From Mycobacterium gordonae (GTDB lineage Bacteria > Actinomycetota > Actinomycetes > Mycobacteriales > Mycobacteriaceae): 64,000 nucleotides of DNA. The stretch spans positions 434,001 through 498,000 of the forward strand of contig NZ_CP070973.1 in the NCBI RefSeq assembly GCF_017086405.1, read 5' to 3'. The notes beneath the pieces are model-generated. The model saw nothing but the letters and a program-made list of their open reading frames with translations, was not told the origin of the DNA and made no database searches. Numbering within the stretch: position 1 is the first letter of the stretch; each line of letters starts with the position of its first letter. Positions 10,247 to 19,010 of this stretch are shown here, piece by piece. Position numbers and translations under genes: made by a program.

Positions 10247-10663
10247 ATGCACGAACACGAGCCGGAAATGCAGATCACTCATGAGGCAGATCGCCCGGCC
10301 ATGGACGGGCCGGAGCAGTTCTTCACCGGCGACGTCACCATGAAGCAGCTGTTCGGGCCGGCCGGTTCCTCGAAAGCCCATGGCGGACAACTCACTTTCG
10401 CGGCCGGTGCGCGCAGTGTCTGGCACACGCACCCCGCGGGGCAGCGGCTGATCGTCACCGAGGGCACCGGCTGGGTGCAGCAATGGGGTGGCGACAGGCA
10501 GCAGATCAACCCCGGCGACGTGATCTGGACGCCGGCCGGGGTCAAGCATTGGCACGGGGCAACCCCCGGCGCGGCGATGACCCACATCGCCATCCAGGAC
10601 GAGGTCGACGGGCGTTTTGTCGATTGGCTGGAGAAAGTAAGCGACGCTGACTATCTGGGCTGA
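10247..10663 (+). CDS. cupin-domain protein, hydroxynitrile-lyase-like
   Basis: Small single-domain cupin (138 aa). Metal-binding cupin motif 1 is SVWHTHPAGQRLIVTEGTGWVQ and motif 2 is INPGDVIWTPAGVKHWHGATP. The pattern QFFTGDVT near the start, then WHTHP and KHWHGATPGAAMTHIAIQ, resembles the manganese cupins described as (R)-selective hydroxynitrile lyases, but most such proteins have no proven activity. I use ATG 10247, with GAGGAGG ending 6 bases upstream; the open frame extends to 10154 without a better site and would enter the relic. It stands apart from the following PPOX gene by 79 bases. Confidence 0.88.
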   Translation: MHEHEPEMQITHEADRPAMDGPEQFFTGDVTMKQLFGPAGSSKAHGGQLTFAAGARSVWHTHPAGQRLIVTEGTGWVQQWGGDRQQINPGDVIWTPAGVKHWHGATPGAAMTHIAIQDEVDGRFVDWLEKVSDADYLG

Positions 10664-10742
10664 GCGTCATTGACCGGCAAGGCCATTCGCTCCTACACTG
10701 GCGCCACTCCGCTTCGTTCGTCAGCCCAAAGGAGCAAGGCCA

Positions 10743-11123
10743 ATGACGGTATTCACCGACACCGAACTCGAGTACTTGTCAAGCCAACGGCTCGGCCGGC
10801 TGGGGACGGTGACCCCGAAAGGATCCCCGCAAGTCCGGCCGGTTCGGTTCACGTACAACGCCGAACTGGGCACCATCGACATCGGTGGTAAGGCGATGGC
10901 GGGGAGCCGCAAACTGCGCAACGTGGAGAGCAACTCCAAGGTGTCGCTGGTTCTCGATGATCTGGCCAGCATCGATCCCTGGCGCCCGCGCGGAATCGAG
11001 ATTCGCGGCGAGGGCGAGGCGCTGTCCACCGATGCCGGCGCGATGATTCGCATCCACCCGCATCGAATCCTGGTCTGGGGCCTCGACCCGGAGTCTCCCA
11101 AGCTGCAAGCGCGCAACGTTTGA
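10743..11123 (+). CDS. PPOX-class F420-dependent oxidoreductase
   Basis: Split-barrel flavin/F420-binding protein (126 aa) of the pyridoxamine-phosphate-oxidase-like class; actinobacterial relatives use coenzyme F420 to reduce small substrates. Typical family pieces: LGRLGTVTPKGSPQVRPVRFTY at residues 18-39, IDIGGKAMAGSRKLRNVESNSKVSLVLDD, and IEIRGEGEAL. An AAGGAG site precedes the ATG. It lies 16 bases before a DUF427 gene on the same strand, so the two are likely co-transcribed. Substrate unknown. Confidence 0.88.
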   Translation: MTVFTDTELEYLSSQRLGRLGTVTPKGSPQVRPVRFTYNAELGTIDIGGKAMAGSRKLRNVESNSKVSLVLDDLASIDPWRPRGIEIRGEGEALSTDAGAMIRIHPHRILVWGLDPESPKLQARNV

Positions 11124-11139
11124 TCTGGTTGCGGACAAC

Positions 11140-11433
11140 ATGATCCGAGCCGTGTGGAACGGCGCGGTGCTTGCCGAAGCACCGCGCACTGTTCGGGTGG
11201 AGGGCAATCATTACTTTCCGCCCGAATCGTTGCGCCGCGAGTTCTTCACCGAGAGCAAGACGTCGTCGCTGTGTCCGTGGAAGGGTGTGGCGCGCTACTA
11301 CAACGTGACGGTCGACGGGCAGGTCAATGCCGACGCCGGGTGGTACTACCCGAAACCAAGCCCCCTAGCGCGAAAGATCAAGAACCATGTCGCGTTCTGG
11401 CGCGGGGTCACCATAGAAGGCGAACGGGACTAG
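11140..11433 (+). CDS. DUF427 domain protein
   Basis: Compact single DUF427 domain (97 aa) with the family's usual pieces: WNGAVLAEAPRTVRVEGNHYFPPESL, TESKTSSLCPWKGVARYYNV, and NADAGWYYPKPSP. Function of DUF427 is unknown; it is very common in actinobacteria. It probably shares a transcript with the PPOX gene and converges on the PE-hydrolase array, with 51 bases between stops. A two-domain relative is encoded at 36859-37530. Confidence 0.88.
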   Translation: MIRAVWNGAVLAEAPRTVRVEGNHYFPPESLRREFFTESKTSSLCPWKGVARYYNVTVDGQVNADAGWYYPKPSPLARKIKNHVAFWRGVTIEGERD

Positions 11434-11484
11434 AGGCGACCGGGCGGCACGGCCGGAATTTACTGTGTCACAACGACCTTCGCC

Positions 11485-13332
11485 TTAGCTGGCGCCGGTC
11501 AGATCGCCGATCACATTGCCGATGGCGTCGGTGAGAACAATGAACTCGAAGCCGACGGCCAGCGTGCCGATCGCGACGTCCGCGGCGATCGGCTTGCCGA
11601 TGGCGTTGAACAAGCCCACCGGGTCACCGTTGACGGCCTGCTCGATCCCGTCCAGGAACAGGTTCAGGTTGTACGACGGCACCGTGGTCAGCAACGTGTT
11701 CACGATGTCCGCTGTCGGCAGGGCGACGGCGTAGGTGTCGGCGGCGGCACTCGTGATCGCGGTGGTGAAGTTTGTGTTCGCCGACCTGAGAGCGTCGAAG
11801 AAGCCGTCGACCGGGGAGGCAGTCGCACCCGGCAGCGAGAACGGTAGTGACAGCCCGCCGGTGCCGCCAGCCGGCAGCAGGGCAGCCAGGCTGGCCGCCG
11901 ACGGTAAATTCATGGCGCCGACGGCCTGCGTGAAGTCGTTGACACCCTGCCCGGCAAGGGCTATCTGGTCGCCGAAGAAGTTGGGCGGGATCGGCGGGAG
12001 CACTTCGAACGAGGTGGCCACATCGGCGTAACCGGTGTTGTATCCGAAGCGCGGGTCGCCGTAGCCCCAGTTGACCAGGTACGTCAGGTTCGGTTCTACC
12101 AAGGCTGCCAGCGGTGCTCCGATCACCGGGATCGCCCTGATGGGCGACAGCAGCGGCAGACCGGGCTGGGTGATCATGTAGTACCTGTCCAGGCCGTTGT
12201 TGCCGGGTGAGACCGGCAGTTCGACGAGGCTGTAGCCGGGGGGCAGCGCGTTCGGGTTCAGGTCGGGGTAGTCGCCGTGCACCGTCTGGATGCCAAGGAA
12301 CGCGTTGAGGTCCGCCAGGAAGTTGATCGGGTACTTCGGGAAGTCGGCATAGCCGTCGTACTGCAGCGTGAAAGTGTTGACCGGGTAACCGGAGCCGGTC
12401 GGTTGAGCGCCGTAGAAATCCAGGCCGATGGCCGGCAGGGACAGACCGGGGAAGCGTGCCAGCAGGCCACCGTTCGGGTTCATCGGGTTGCCCAGCAGCG
12501 TGAAACTGATGTCGGCGGTATTGGGACTGCCGGCCGCAATGAGGTTGCGCAACTCGAGCGACGAGATGACGGCACTTTGGGAGTAGCCGAGAACGGCAAC
12601 GGTCTGTCCTTGCGCGATCAGGCCGGTGGGCCCGAACAAGGCATTGTCCAGGATCTCGACGCCACGGTCGACCGAGACCTGAAGGGTCAGGTCCTTGATC
12701 GCCGTGAGGGGATACAAACCCTCGGGAGTGTTGAGTGGTATCGACAGCGGATTGGTCACCCCGAAAGCGGCTGTGATCCAAGGACGAATGTCGGTCAGGT
12801 AGGACGGCGGCGGTATCGGCGTGCCGCTACCTGCCATGATCAACGCCTGGGTGTAGGTGAAACCCGAGGGCGGTACGACCGGGATTACCGTGCCGCCGCC
12901 CGTCGTCGCGGGTGCCCCGAACAACGGCGCGAACAGCGACTGGATCGGCGCGAGCAACGGCTGCAGGGGAGCAAGCACCGGAGCCAGCAGGGCTTCGATC
13001 GGCGAGGCAGCCGCGCTGAGCGCGCCCGCTCCGCCGAGGACCTGCGCCGCGTTCGCGATCTCGACTTCGGCGTAGGCAAGGCTGGCCGCCGCCAGGGCGC
13101 GGTTAAATTCCCCGTGGAACAGCGCTGCTTGCCCGATTACCTGCTGGTACTCCTCACCGAACGTGCCGAACAGCTGCGCCGCGGCCGCCGAGATCTCGTC
13201 GGCCGCGGCGGCGGCCAGGCCGGTGGTCGGACCCGCGGCGGCCGCGCTGGCCTCGGTGAGTGCCGCCCGTATTCCGGCGAGGTTCTCGGCGGCGGCACTG
13301 ATCAGTTGCGGTTGCGTCGTCAAGTACGACAT
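11485..13332 (-). CDS. PE family protein with PE-PPE serine-hydrolase domain (PE1-like)
   Basis: Surface-exported PE protein with a catalytic C-terminal domain (615 aa), the longest of the array. PE domain: residues 1-92, ending in the type VII secretion motif YAEVE (87-91). A linker rich in PLLAPIQSLFAP follows. The PE-PPE domain (alpha/beta serine hydrolase) has the nucleophile S251 in GYSQS, Asp in YDGYADFPKYP and His in GIQTVHGDY. The C-terminal tail has the LFLDGIEQAVNGDP signature shared with the 17349-19001 gene. By length, tail and position it corresponds to PE1 (Rv0151c). I start at ATG 13332 (MSYLTTQPQL), preceded by GAAGGGA. Relatives hydrolyse short-chain esters or transfer acyl groups on trehalose lipids; the substrate here is unknown. 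Confidence 0.9.
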   Translation of the reverse strand: MSYLTTQPQLISAAAENLAGIRAALTEASAAAAGPTTGLAAAAADEISAAAAQLFGTFGEEYQQVIGQAALFHGEFNRALAAASLAYAEVEIANAAQVLGGAGALSAAASPIEALLAPVLAPLQPLLAPIQSLFAPLFGAPATTGGGTVIPVVPPSGFTYTQALIMAGSGTPIPPPSYLTDIRPWITAAFGVTNPLSIPLNTPEGLYPLTAIKDLTLQVSVDRGVEILDNALFGPTGLIAQGQTVAVLGYSQSAVISSLELRNLIAAGSPNTADISFTLLGNPMNPNGGLLARFPGLSLPAIGLDFYGAQPTGSGYPVNTFTLQYDGYADFPKYPINFLADLNAFLGIQTVHGDYPDLNPNALPPGYSLVELPVSPGNNGLDRYYMITQPGLPLLSPIRAIPVIGAPLAALVEPNLTYLVNWGYGDPRFGYNTGYADVATSFEVLPPIPPNFFGDQIALAGQGVNDFTQAVGAMNLPSAASLAALLPAGGTGGLSLPFSLPGATASPVDGFFDALRSANTNFTTAITSAAADTYAVALPTADIVNTLLTTVPSYNLNLFLDGIEQAVNGDPVGLFNAIGKPIAADVAIGTLAVGFEFIVLTDAIGNVIGDLTGAS

Positions 13333-13465
13333 CGTGCAAATCCCTTCACGACCAAACAATTACAGCGCAGCCGAAAATCGGAGGATTCGGCCGATGTCAA
13401 GACTAGAACGGCCGCGCGATCCGCATAGTGCTTTTGCGAGCTGAATATTCTTGGGACGGTCAGTC

Positions 13466-15115
13466 TCAGGGGATCAGCGACTGAATATCCTTCAGGGTGT
13501 TGAGCACCGCTTCGGTGAGCACCAGGAACTCCACCGCGCCGGCCACCGTGGCCAACCCGACATCGGCGGCGATTGGTAGTCCGATCGCGTCGATCAGGTT
13601 GCCCTGGGCCAGTCCTTGGCTGAATAGAGCGAGGTTGTACGCGGGTAGCGAGGTCACCAACGAGGTCGCGATGTCGGCGGTGGGTAGCAAGACGGCGTAG
13701 TTGGTCGAGGCGATCGCCCCCACCGTGTTGGCAATCTCTTGTGGCGTCGGTAACGCGGCCAGCTTGGCCCCGACCTCGGTCGGCGTTGGTAGCGCGAATG
13801 TCGGCGCGGTGACCGGTTGGCTCGCCATGGCTTGCAGGTCGGCGCTGAAGTCCTGAATGCCCTGCTCGATTCCGGCGGCGTAGGCGTTCAACACGATGCC
13901 CGGGGCGACGTCGGGGAACACACCGATCGGCGTCGGGATGTCCGGAGGACTCGTGGAGTAGCCGTAGTTCGGATCGCCATAGCCGAGATTGACCGTCACC
14001 CTCGTGACCGGCTCGATCAAGTTCGCCAACGGATTTCCGATGACGGGAATTGCTCGCAGCGGTTGCAGCAGCGGCAGCTGCTCAGTCGGCAGGATGAAGT
14101 ACTCGGTGTTGCCGGTGTAGCCGGGTGACGGCGTCAGGGGAATGGCGGCACCGATCTGCGCCGGCGTCAGGTTCAAATACTGGGGATGGACGTAAATAAT
14201 GCCCGCTACCGCGTTCAGGTCGGAGATGAGGTTGAGTGGGTACCGGGGGAAGTCGGCGAAGCCGTCGTATTCCAGCGTGTAATTGCGGACCGGGTAGATG
14301 GTGTCCGACGGGGTGGAGCCGTAGAACTCCAGGCCGAGGCTCGACATGACCAGGCCAGGGAACCGGGACAGTAGGCCGCCGTTGGGGTTCATCTCGTTAC
14401 CGGTCAGGACGAAGTTCAACATGTTCGCCGGGGGAGGGGTGGCGCCGAAGTTCGACAAGCCGGCCGCGAGATTGCGCATGTACAGCGAGGAGATGACGGC
14501 GCTCTGCGAGACGCCGAAGACGGTGACCGAATTGCCGCCGGCGATCTCCTGGAACACCGCGTTGTCCAGCGTGGTCAGCCCGATCTGGACCGACTTGTTG
14601 AAGTACAGACTGCGGACGCCGGTCAGCGGGTAGAGCTCTTCGGGCGTATTCAACCCTCGTAACGTCGCAAGGGTTGTGCCGATGTATTTGTTCGCGTTTT
14701 GCAGGAAGTCCGCCGTGACGATCGGAACGCCGGTGCCGCTCATGACCAACGAAATATCGTTGGGCACCCACGGGATCGCGGCCGCGGTCGCCGCCTGGGC
14801 CGGCGGGGTGAACGCTGCGCCCAGGGTTGCGGCTGCGGCCGTCTCGGCCTGCACGTAGGCGGCCCCCGCGCTGGCCAGCGTCCGCTGGAACTCGTCGTGG
14901 AATGCCTCGAATTGCGTTACCACGTCTTGGTATTCGCGTCCGAATGTCCCGAACAGGTTCGCGATGGCGGCCGACACCTCGTCACCCGCCGCGGCCAGCA
15001 GGCCCGATGTCGGTGCAGCCGCGGCGGCGCTGGCCGCGGTGAGCGCGGCTCCGATTCCTTCGATGTCGGCGGCCGCCGCCATCACAATCTGTGGCTCAGC
15101 CATCAAGAACGACAT
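13466..15115 (-). CDS. PE family protein with PE-PPE serine-hydrolase domain
   Basis: PE protein with hydrolase domain (549 aa). The PE domain ends in YVQAE (87-91). The PE-PPE domain carries the nucleophile S203 in GVSQS (the others in this array have GYSQS), Asp in YDGFADFPRYP and His in IIYVHPQY. The tail is of the LAQGNLIDAIGLPIAADVG type, grouping it with the genes at 15212 and 19011 (PE2-like). I take ATG 15115 rather than the GTG six bases earlier, because GGGAAGG lies about 10 bases upstream of it. Probably transcribed with the rest of the array, with 96 bases separating it from the gene upstream. Confidence 0.9.
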   Translation of the reverse strand: MSFLMAEPQIVMAAAADIEGIGAALTAASAAAAAPTSGLLAAAGDEVSAAIANLFGTFGREYQDVVTQFEAFHDEFQRTLASAGAAYVQAETAAAATLGAAFTPPAQAATAAAIPWVPNDISLVMSGTGVPIVTADFLQNANKYIGTTLATLRGLNTPEELYPLTGVRSLYFNKSVQIGLTTLDNAVFQEIAGGNSVTVFGVSQSAVISSLYMRNLAAGLSNFGATPPPANMLNFVLTGNEMNPNGGLLSRFPGLVMSSLGLEFYGSTPSDTIYPVRNYTLEYDGFADFPRYPLNLISDLNAVAGIIYVHPQYLNLTPAQIGAAIPLTPSPGYTGNTEYFILPTEQLPLLQPLRAIPVIGNPLANLIEPVTRVTVNLGYGDPNYGYSTSPPDIPTPIGVFPDVAPGIVLNAYAAGIEQGIQDFSADLQAMASQPVTAPTFALPTPTEVGAKLAALPTPQEIANTVGAIASTNYAVLLPTADIATSLVTSLPAYNLALFSQGLAQGNLIDAIGLPIAADVGLATVAGAVEFLVLTEAVLNTLKDIQSLIP

Positions 15116-15211
15116 CAACACAATTCCTTCCCCGCGACCCCGCGAACGCTTTGCGCAAGCGTAGAGGGACGTTCGGAAACTGTCTGGCGTTTACGTCATC
15201 CGGCCCTGAGC

Positions 15212-16843
15212 TCAGGGAATGAGGGCGCTGATGTCCTTGATGTTCTCCGAGATCGCCTTTGCGATGACGAGGAATTCGACGATGCCCGCGATGGTGATGA
15301 GCCCCACGTCGGCGGCGATCGGGTATCCGATCGCGTTGATGAGGTTGCCCTGCGCGAGCTGGCTCAAAAAGAGCTGAGAGTTGTACAGCGGCAGTGTGGT
15401 GGCGAAGGCGAGTGCGGTGTCCGCGGTGGGAAGCAGGACGGCGTAGTCGGTCGAGATGACGGTGGCGGCGGTGTTGACGACCTTTTCCGGCGACGGCAGG
15501 GCGGCCAACTTCGCCAGCAGGTCTGCGGGCTGTGGCGGGGCGAATGACGGGAACGTGATGGGCTGCGCGGCCAGCGCTTGCATCTCGGTACCGAAGTCGT
15601 GAATTCCTTGTTGAGTTCCGGCGGCGAAGGCCTCGATGACCGTGCCGGGGCTGACGTCCGGGAACAACCCGAACGGGGTACGCACGTCCGCCGGGCTCGT
15701 GGAGTATCCGTGGTACGGGTCGCCGTAACCCAAGTTGACGATCACTTCCAAGTTCGGTTCGACAAGGGCGGCAAGGGGATTGCCGATGACCGGAATCGCG
15801 CGCAGCGGTGCCAGCAGGGGCAGGTTCTCGGTCGGGATCATGTAGTAATCGGTGACACCGTTATAGCCCGGTGACGTCGGCAACTTGATGGCGTTATCGA
15901 CCTGCGCCGGAGTGAGATCGAGATACTTGACGTGCACCGTGGCGATTCCCATCACCGCGTTGAGATCGGAGATGAAGTTGATGGGATACCGCGGGAAGTC
16001 GGCGAACCCGTCGTACTCCTGCGTGTAGATGGCCGTCGGGTAGAGCGTGTCCGAGGGTGTGCCACCGTAGAACGACAGACCCAGGGTCGGCAGCGTCAGG
16101 CCTGGGAACCGCGCGAGCATACCCCCGTTGGGGTTCATTTCATTCCCGACGAGCACGAAATTGAGCTGCCCCTGATAGGGCGACCCCATGGCGGCGAGCT
16201 TCTGCATCTCCAGTGAGGCGATGATGGCGCTCTGCGAATACCCGAAAATGGTGAGCGTGTTGCCGGGAATGGCCAACTGACTATGGATCGCGTTGTCCAT
16301 GATCACCAGGCCCTCGGCTACCGACTGGTTGAGGGTCATGCTCTTGACGCCGGTGATCGGGTACAGGTTCTCGGGTGTGTACAGCGCCTGCAGGGTGTTG
16401 AGGGACCGGACATACAGTTCGTTCGCCTTGAGGACATACGCCTCCGACGGGATGGGCACACCTGTCGGGCCGACGAACAACGAGGTGAGGTTGGCGGGGA
16501 ACGGCGGGATCCCCGCCGCCGGTGCGGCGGTTGCGTGCAGCGCCCCGCTGAGCATCGCCGATGCTGCGCTCTCCGTTTGCACGTAGGCGTTCGCCGCGGC
16601 GGCAAGGGTTTGTTGAAACGTTGTCTGAAACGCTTCGACCTGCCCGACGAGGGCCTGAAACTCCTGCCCATGCGTGCCGAACAGGTTCGCGATGGCGGCC
16701 GACACCTCATCGGCGGCCGCGGCGAGCAGGCCGGTGGTCGGCGCCGCTGCGGCTGCGCTCGCCGCAGTGACCGTCGATCCGATGTTCTCGATGTCAGCGA
16801 CTGCTGTCGTGATGACCTGTGGCGCGACAAGCAGATTCGTCAT
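15212..16843 (-). CDS. PE family protein with PE-PPE serine-hydrolase domain
   Basis: PE protein with hydrolase domain (543 aa). The PE domain runs through YVQTE (87-91). Nucleophile S203 in IFGYSQSAIIAS, Asp in YDGFADFPRYP, His in IATVHVKYLDL. The tail reads LAQGNLINAIGYPIAADVG and ends NIKDISALIP, so it belongs to the PE2-like tail class. An almost identical C-terminal end (VSDIRALTP) is found as a relic just upstream at 16959. ATG 16843 is preceded by GGGGGAAGAG with 8-base spacing. Confidence 0.9.
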   Translation of the reverse strand: MTNLLVAPQVITTAVADIENIGSTVTAASAAAAAPTTGLLAAAADEVSAAIANLFGTHGQEFQALVGQVEAFQTTFQQTLAAAANAYVQTESAASAMLSGALHATAAPAAGIPPFPANLTSLFVGPTGVPIPSEAYVLKANELYVRSLNTLQALYTPENLYPITGVKSMTLNQSVAEGLVIMDNAIHSQLAIPGNTLTIFGYSQSAIIASLEMQKLAAMGSPYQGQLNFVLVGNEMNPNGGMLARFPGLTLPTLGLSFYGGTPSDTLYPTAIYTQEYDGFADFPRYPINFISDLNAVMGIATVHVKYLDLTPAQVDNAIKLPTSPGYNGVTDYYMIPTENLPLLAPLRAIPVIGNPLAALVEPNLEVIVNLGYGDPYHGYSTSPADVRTPFGLFPDVSPGTVIEAFAAGTQQGIHDFGTEMQALAAQPITFPSFAPPQPADLLAKLAALPSPEKVVNTAATVISTDYAVLLPTADTALAFATTLPLYNSQLFLSQLAQGNLINAIGYPIAADVGLITIAGIVEFLVIAKAISENIKDISALIP

Positions 16844-16958
16844 TGGCGTCTCTTCCCCCGTAGAGCACGGTGGTATAGGTCAGATTGGCCGTCAGCGTAT
16901 GACGTGGCCGCCGAGTCTGTCCCGGTTTTCGTGCCATCGAGGAGCGCCGCTGCCGGCG

Positions 16959-17220
16959 TCAGGGAGTGAGGGCCCGGATATCGCTGACCTTCTGTGAGGT
17001 CGCCTTGGAGTAGGGAATAGTTAGTAGTAGGACCTCTCGGCGTTCTCGGCGTTCTCGGCGTTCTCGGCGTTCTCGGCGTTCTCGGTGTCGACGGGCGAAG
17101 TGGGCAGTTGAACGGCAGTAGTCACCTGGCGTGATACGCGCCGAAGAATTGCGCGATGGCCGTGGATACGACCGAACTGATGGTCCCCGGATTCGCCCGC
17201 AGAGACGACGATGCCCACCC
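16959..17220 (-). pseudogene. relic of a PE-PPE hydrolase gene, internally deleted
   Basis: This intergenic stretch between two PE genes holds both ends of a sixth copy. Near 17132-17190 the minus strand reads VVSTAIAQFFGAYHA, matching the PE-domain segment EVSTAIANLFGVYGQ of the neighbours. At 16959-17010 it reads KATSQKVSDIRALTP and a stop, matching the C-terminus KAISENIKDISALIP of the next gene. Roughly 450 codons between are missing and a 9-bp tandem repeat lies at the junction. The two fragments are in different frames and there is no start codon, so it is not expressed as a PE protein. The remaining 17221-17348 shows no gene. Confidence 0.75.
17036..17085. repeat. 9-bp tandem repeat (minisatellite)
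   Basis: Five perfect head-to-tail copies of CGTTCTCGG at 17041-17085, preceded by a partial copy CTCGG. On the minus strand it reads as repeated E-N-A codons in one frame and repeated R-R-E in another. It sits inside the PE relic, where most of the gene body has been lost. Such arrays are prone to copy-number change. Confidence 0.9.
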
Positions 17221-17348
17221 CTTACCCCTGTGACCATAGAAATGGTCAGTTCCAGAAGCGAGCTTATGGCTATGCCGGTGCGCTTGTCAGCAATTCGAAT
17301 TCTTTGACAATTGCCTAATAACGCTCGCGGCAATACATTTGGGAATCA

Positions 17349-19001
17349 TTAAAAGTCTTTGACCAGTGCGCCCATGACGACCAAGGCCTCCAAGCCCAGT
17401 CCCGCACTCAGCAACGCCGTGCTCGCAGCGATCGGTCGCCCGATCGCGTTGACCAGTCCCATCGGGTCGCCCTCGACTGCCTGCTCAATGCCGTCGAGGA
17501 ACAGGTTGACGCTGTACGACGGTAACGAGGTGGCACCTGCGTTGAGCAGATCGGCGGTGGGAAGAAGGACTGCGTAGGTCTGCGAGGTCACCGTCGTGAT
17601 CGTGTCAGCGAGGTAGGTATTGGCCGCCTGGATATTGCCGACGAACCCGGGTACCGACGTCGGAACGGTGAAGAGTTCAGGCGAGGGCGCGGGCAGTGGG
17701 CGATACGACTGAAAAAGGCCCAGCGCGGACACGTCGAGTTCGCCCAGGGCTGGGGGTGTAATGAGATTGTTTGCGGCAGTAGTCAATCCGTGCTGAGTGC
17801 CCAACGTCAGGGTGCCGGTGAGCCGGACCGGATCCACCGGTGGGAACAACCCAAATGGGGTGGGCACATCCGCGGCGGTGGTCGAGTAACCGTAGTTGGG
17901 GTCGCCGTATCCCAGGTTGACGATCGTTCTCAGGTTCGGCTCCAGGAGATCTGCCAGCGGGTTACCCACCACGGGTATTGCCCGGACCGGAGTGAGCAGC
18001 GGGAGGTGATGGTTGCGGATCAGGTAATACGTCGTATTGCCGGTGTAGCCCGGCGATGTCGGCAGCTGTACCAGGTCGCCCGATGGCAATGAGTCGATGT
18101 TGACATAGGGCGTCTTACTGTGCACCAGTGCGATGCCCGCGATGGCGTTCAGGTCAGCGACGACGTTGAGCGGATAGCGCGGGAAGTCGGCGAAACCGTC
18201 GTATTCATAGGTGTAGATGCTGGTGGGGTAGATCGTGTCGGACGGTGTGGCGCCAAAGAAGTCCAGCCCGATGCTCGGCAGGGTCAATCCGGTGAAGCGG
18301 GAGAGCAGGCCGCCGTTGGGGTTCATCGGATTTGCCAGCAGCACAAAGCCGAGTTGATCGGCAGCGGGTGCGCCCGGCATGGCGGCGAGGTGGCGCATCT
18401 CGATTGAGGCGAGGATGGCGCTCTGCGAATACCCAAGCGCGACAACACTGTTGCCATTGCCGATTTCGCCCAGGATGGCTTCGTGCAGCATCGCGACGCC
18501 CTGGCTCACCGAGGCGTTGAGCGGCAGGCTCTTGGCGCCGGTCAGCGGATACAGCTGCTCAGGCGTGTACAGGACCTGGGCGGTCGTGGTACCGAACTGG
18601 GTGCTGATGTAATTCAGCACGCCGTTGACGAATTTTGGTGGCGGCAGCGGAGTTCCGCTGCCGCCCATGATCAGGCTGACGGTCGGCCCCGCCAGCGGAG
18701 TAGCGGCGATCGTTGCGGCGTTGGTGACTTCGTTCTCGGTGTAGGCCAATCCGGCTGCGGTCAGCACCCGGCCGAACTCGGCGTGAAATGCCGCGAGCTG
18801 GGAGAGGGTAACTTGGCATTGCGCGCCGTAGGTGTCGAAGACCCGCGCGACGGCCGCCGACACCTCGTCGGCGGCGGCAGCCAACAGGGTCGACGTCGGC
18901 GTGGCCGCGGCAGCGCCTGCCGCAGTGATCGCCGAACCGATTCCCTCCAGGTCGGCCACCGCGGTAGCCATGATCTGCGGCTGCGCGCTCACATAGGTCA
19001 T
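17349..19001 (-). CDS. PE family protein with PE-PPE serine-hydrolase domain (PE1-type tail)
   Basis: PE protein with hydrolase domain (550 aa). The PE domain ends with YTENE (87-91). Nucleophile S192 in ALGYSQSAILAS, Asp in YDGFADFPRYP, His in IALVHSKTPY. The C-terminal tail contains LFLDGIEQAVEGDPMGLVNAIGRPIAA, the signature otherwise seen only in the 11485-13332 gene, so these two are sister copies. It lies only 9 bases after the stop of the 19011-20669 gene, so the two are surely one transcript. This repeats the PE2-then-PE1 order of M. tuberculosis. Confidence 0.9.
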   Translation of the reverse strand: MTYVSAQPQIMATAVADLEGIGSAITAAGAAAATPTSTLLAAAADEVSAAVARVFDTYGAQCQVTLSQLAAFHAEFGRVLTAAGLAYTENEVTNAATIAATPLAGPTVSLIMGGSGTPLPPPKFVNGVLNYISTQFGTTTAQVLYTPEQLYPLTGAKSLPLNASVSQGVAMLHEAILGEIGNGNSVVALGYSQSAILASIEMRHLAAMPGAPAADQLGFVLLANPMNPNGGLLSRFTGLTLPSIGLDFFGATPSDTIYPTSIYTYEYDGFADFPRYPLNVVADLNAIAGIALVHSKTPYVNIDSLPSGDLVQLPTSPGYTGNTTYYLIRNHHLPLLTPVRAIPVVGNPLADLLEPNLRTIVNLGYGDPNYGYSTTAADVPTPFGLFPPVDPVRLTGTLTLGTQHGLTTAANNLITPPALGELDVSALGLFQSYRPLPAPSPELFTVPTSVPGFVGNIQAANTYLADTITTVTSQTYAVLLPTADLLNAGATSLPSYSVNLFLDGIEQAVEGDPMGLVNAIGRPIAASTALLSAGLGLEALVVMGALVKDF

Positions 19002-19010
19002 CGCGCCCAG

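Noticed and set aside
16959..17333. 124-residue and 65-residue open frames with RRE or ENA repeats
   Set aside because: They arise from the 9-bp tandem repeat inside a PE relic; no start signal, and the recognisable PE fragments lie in different frames.
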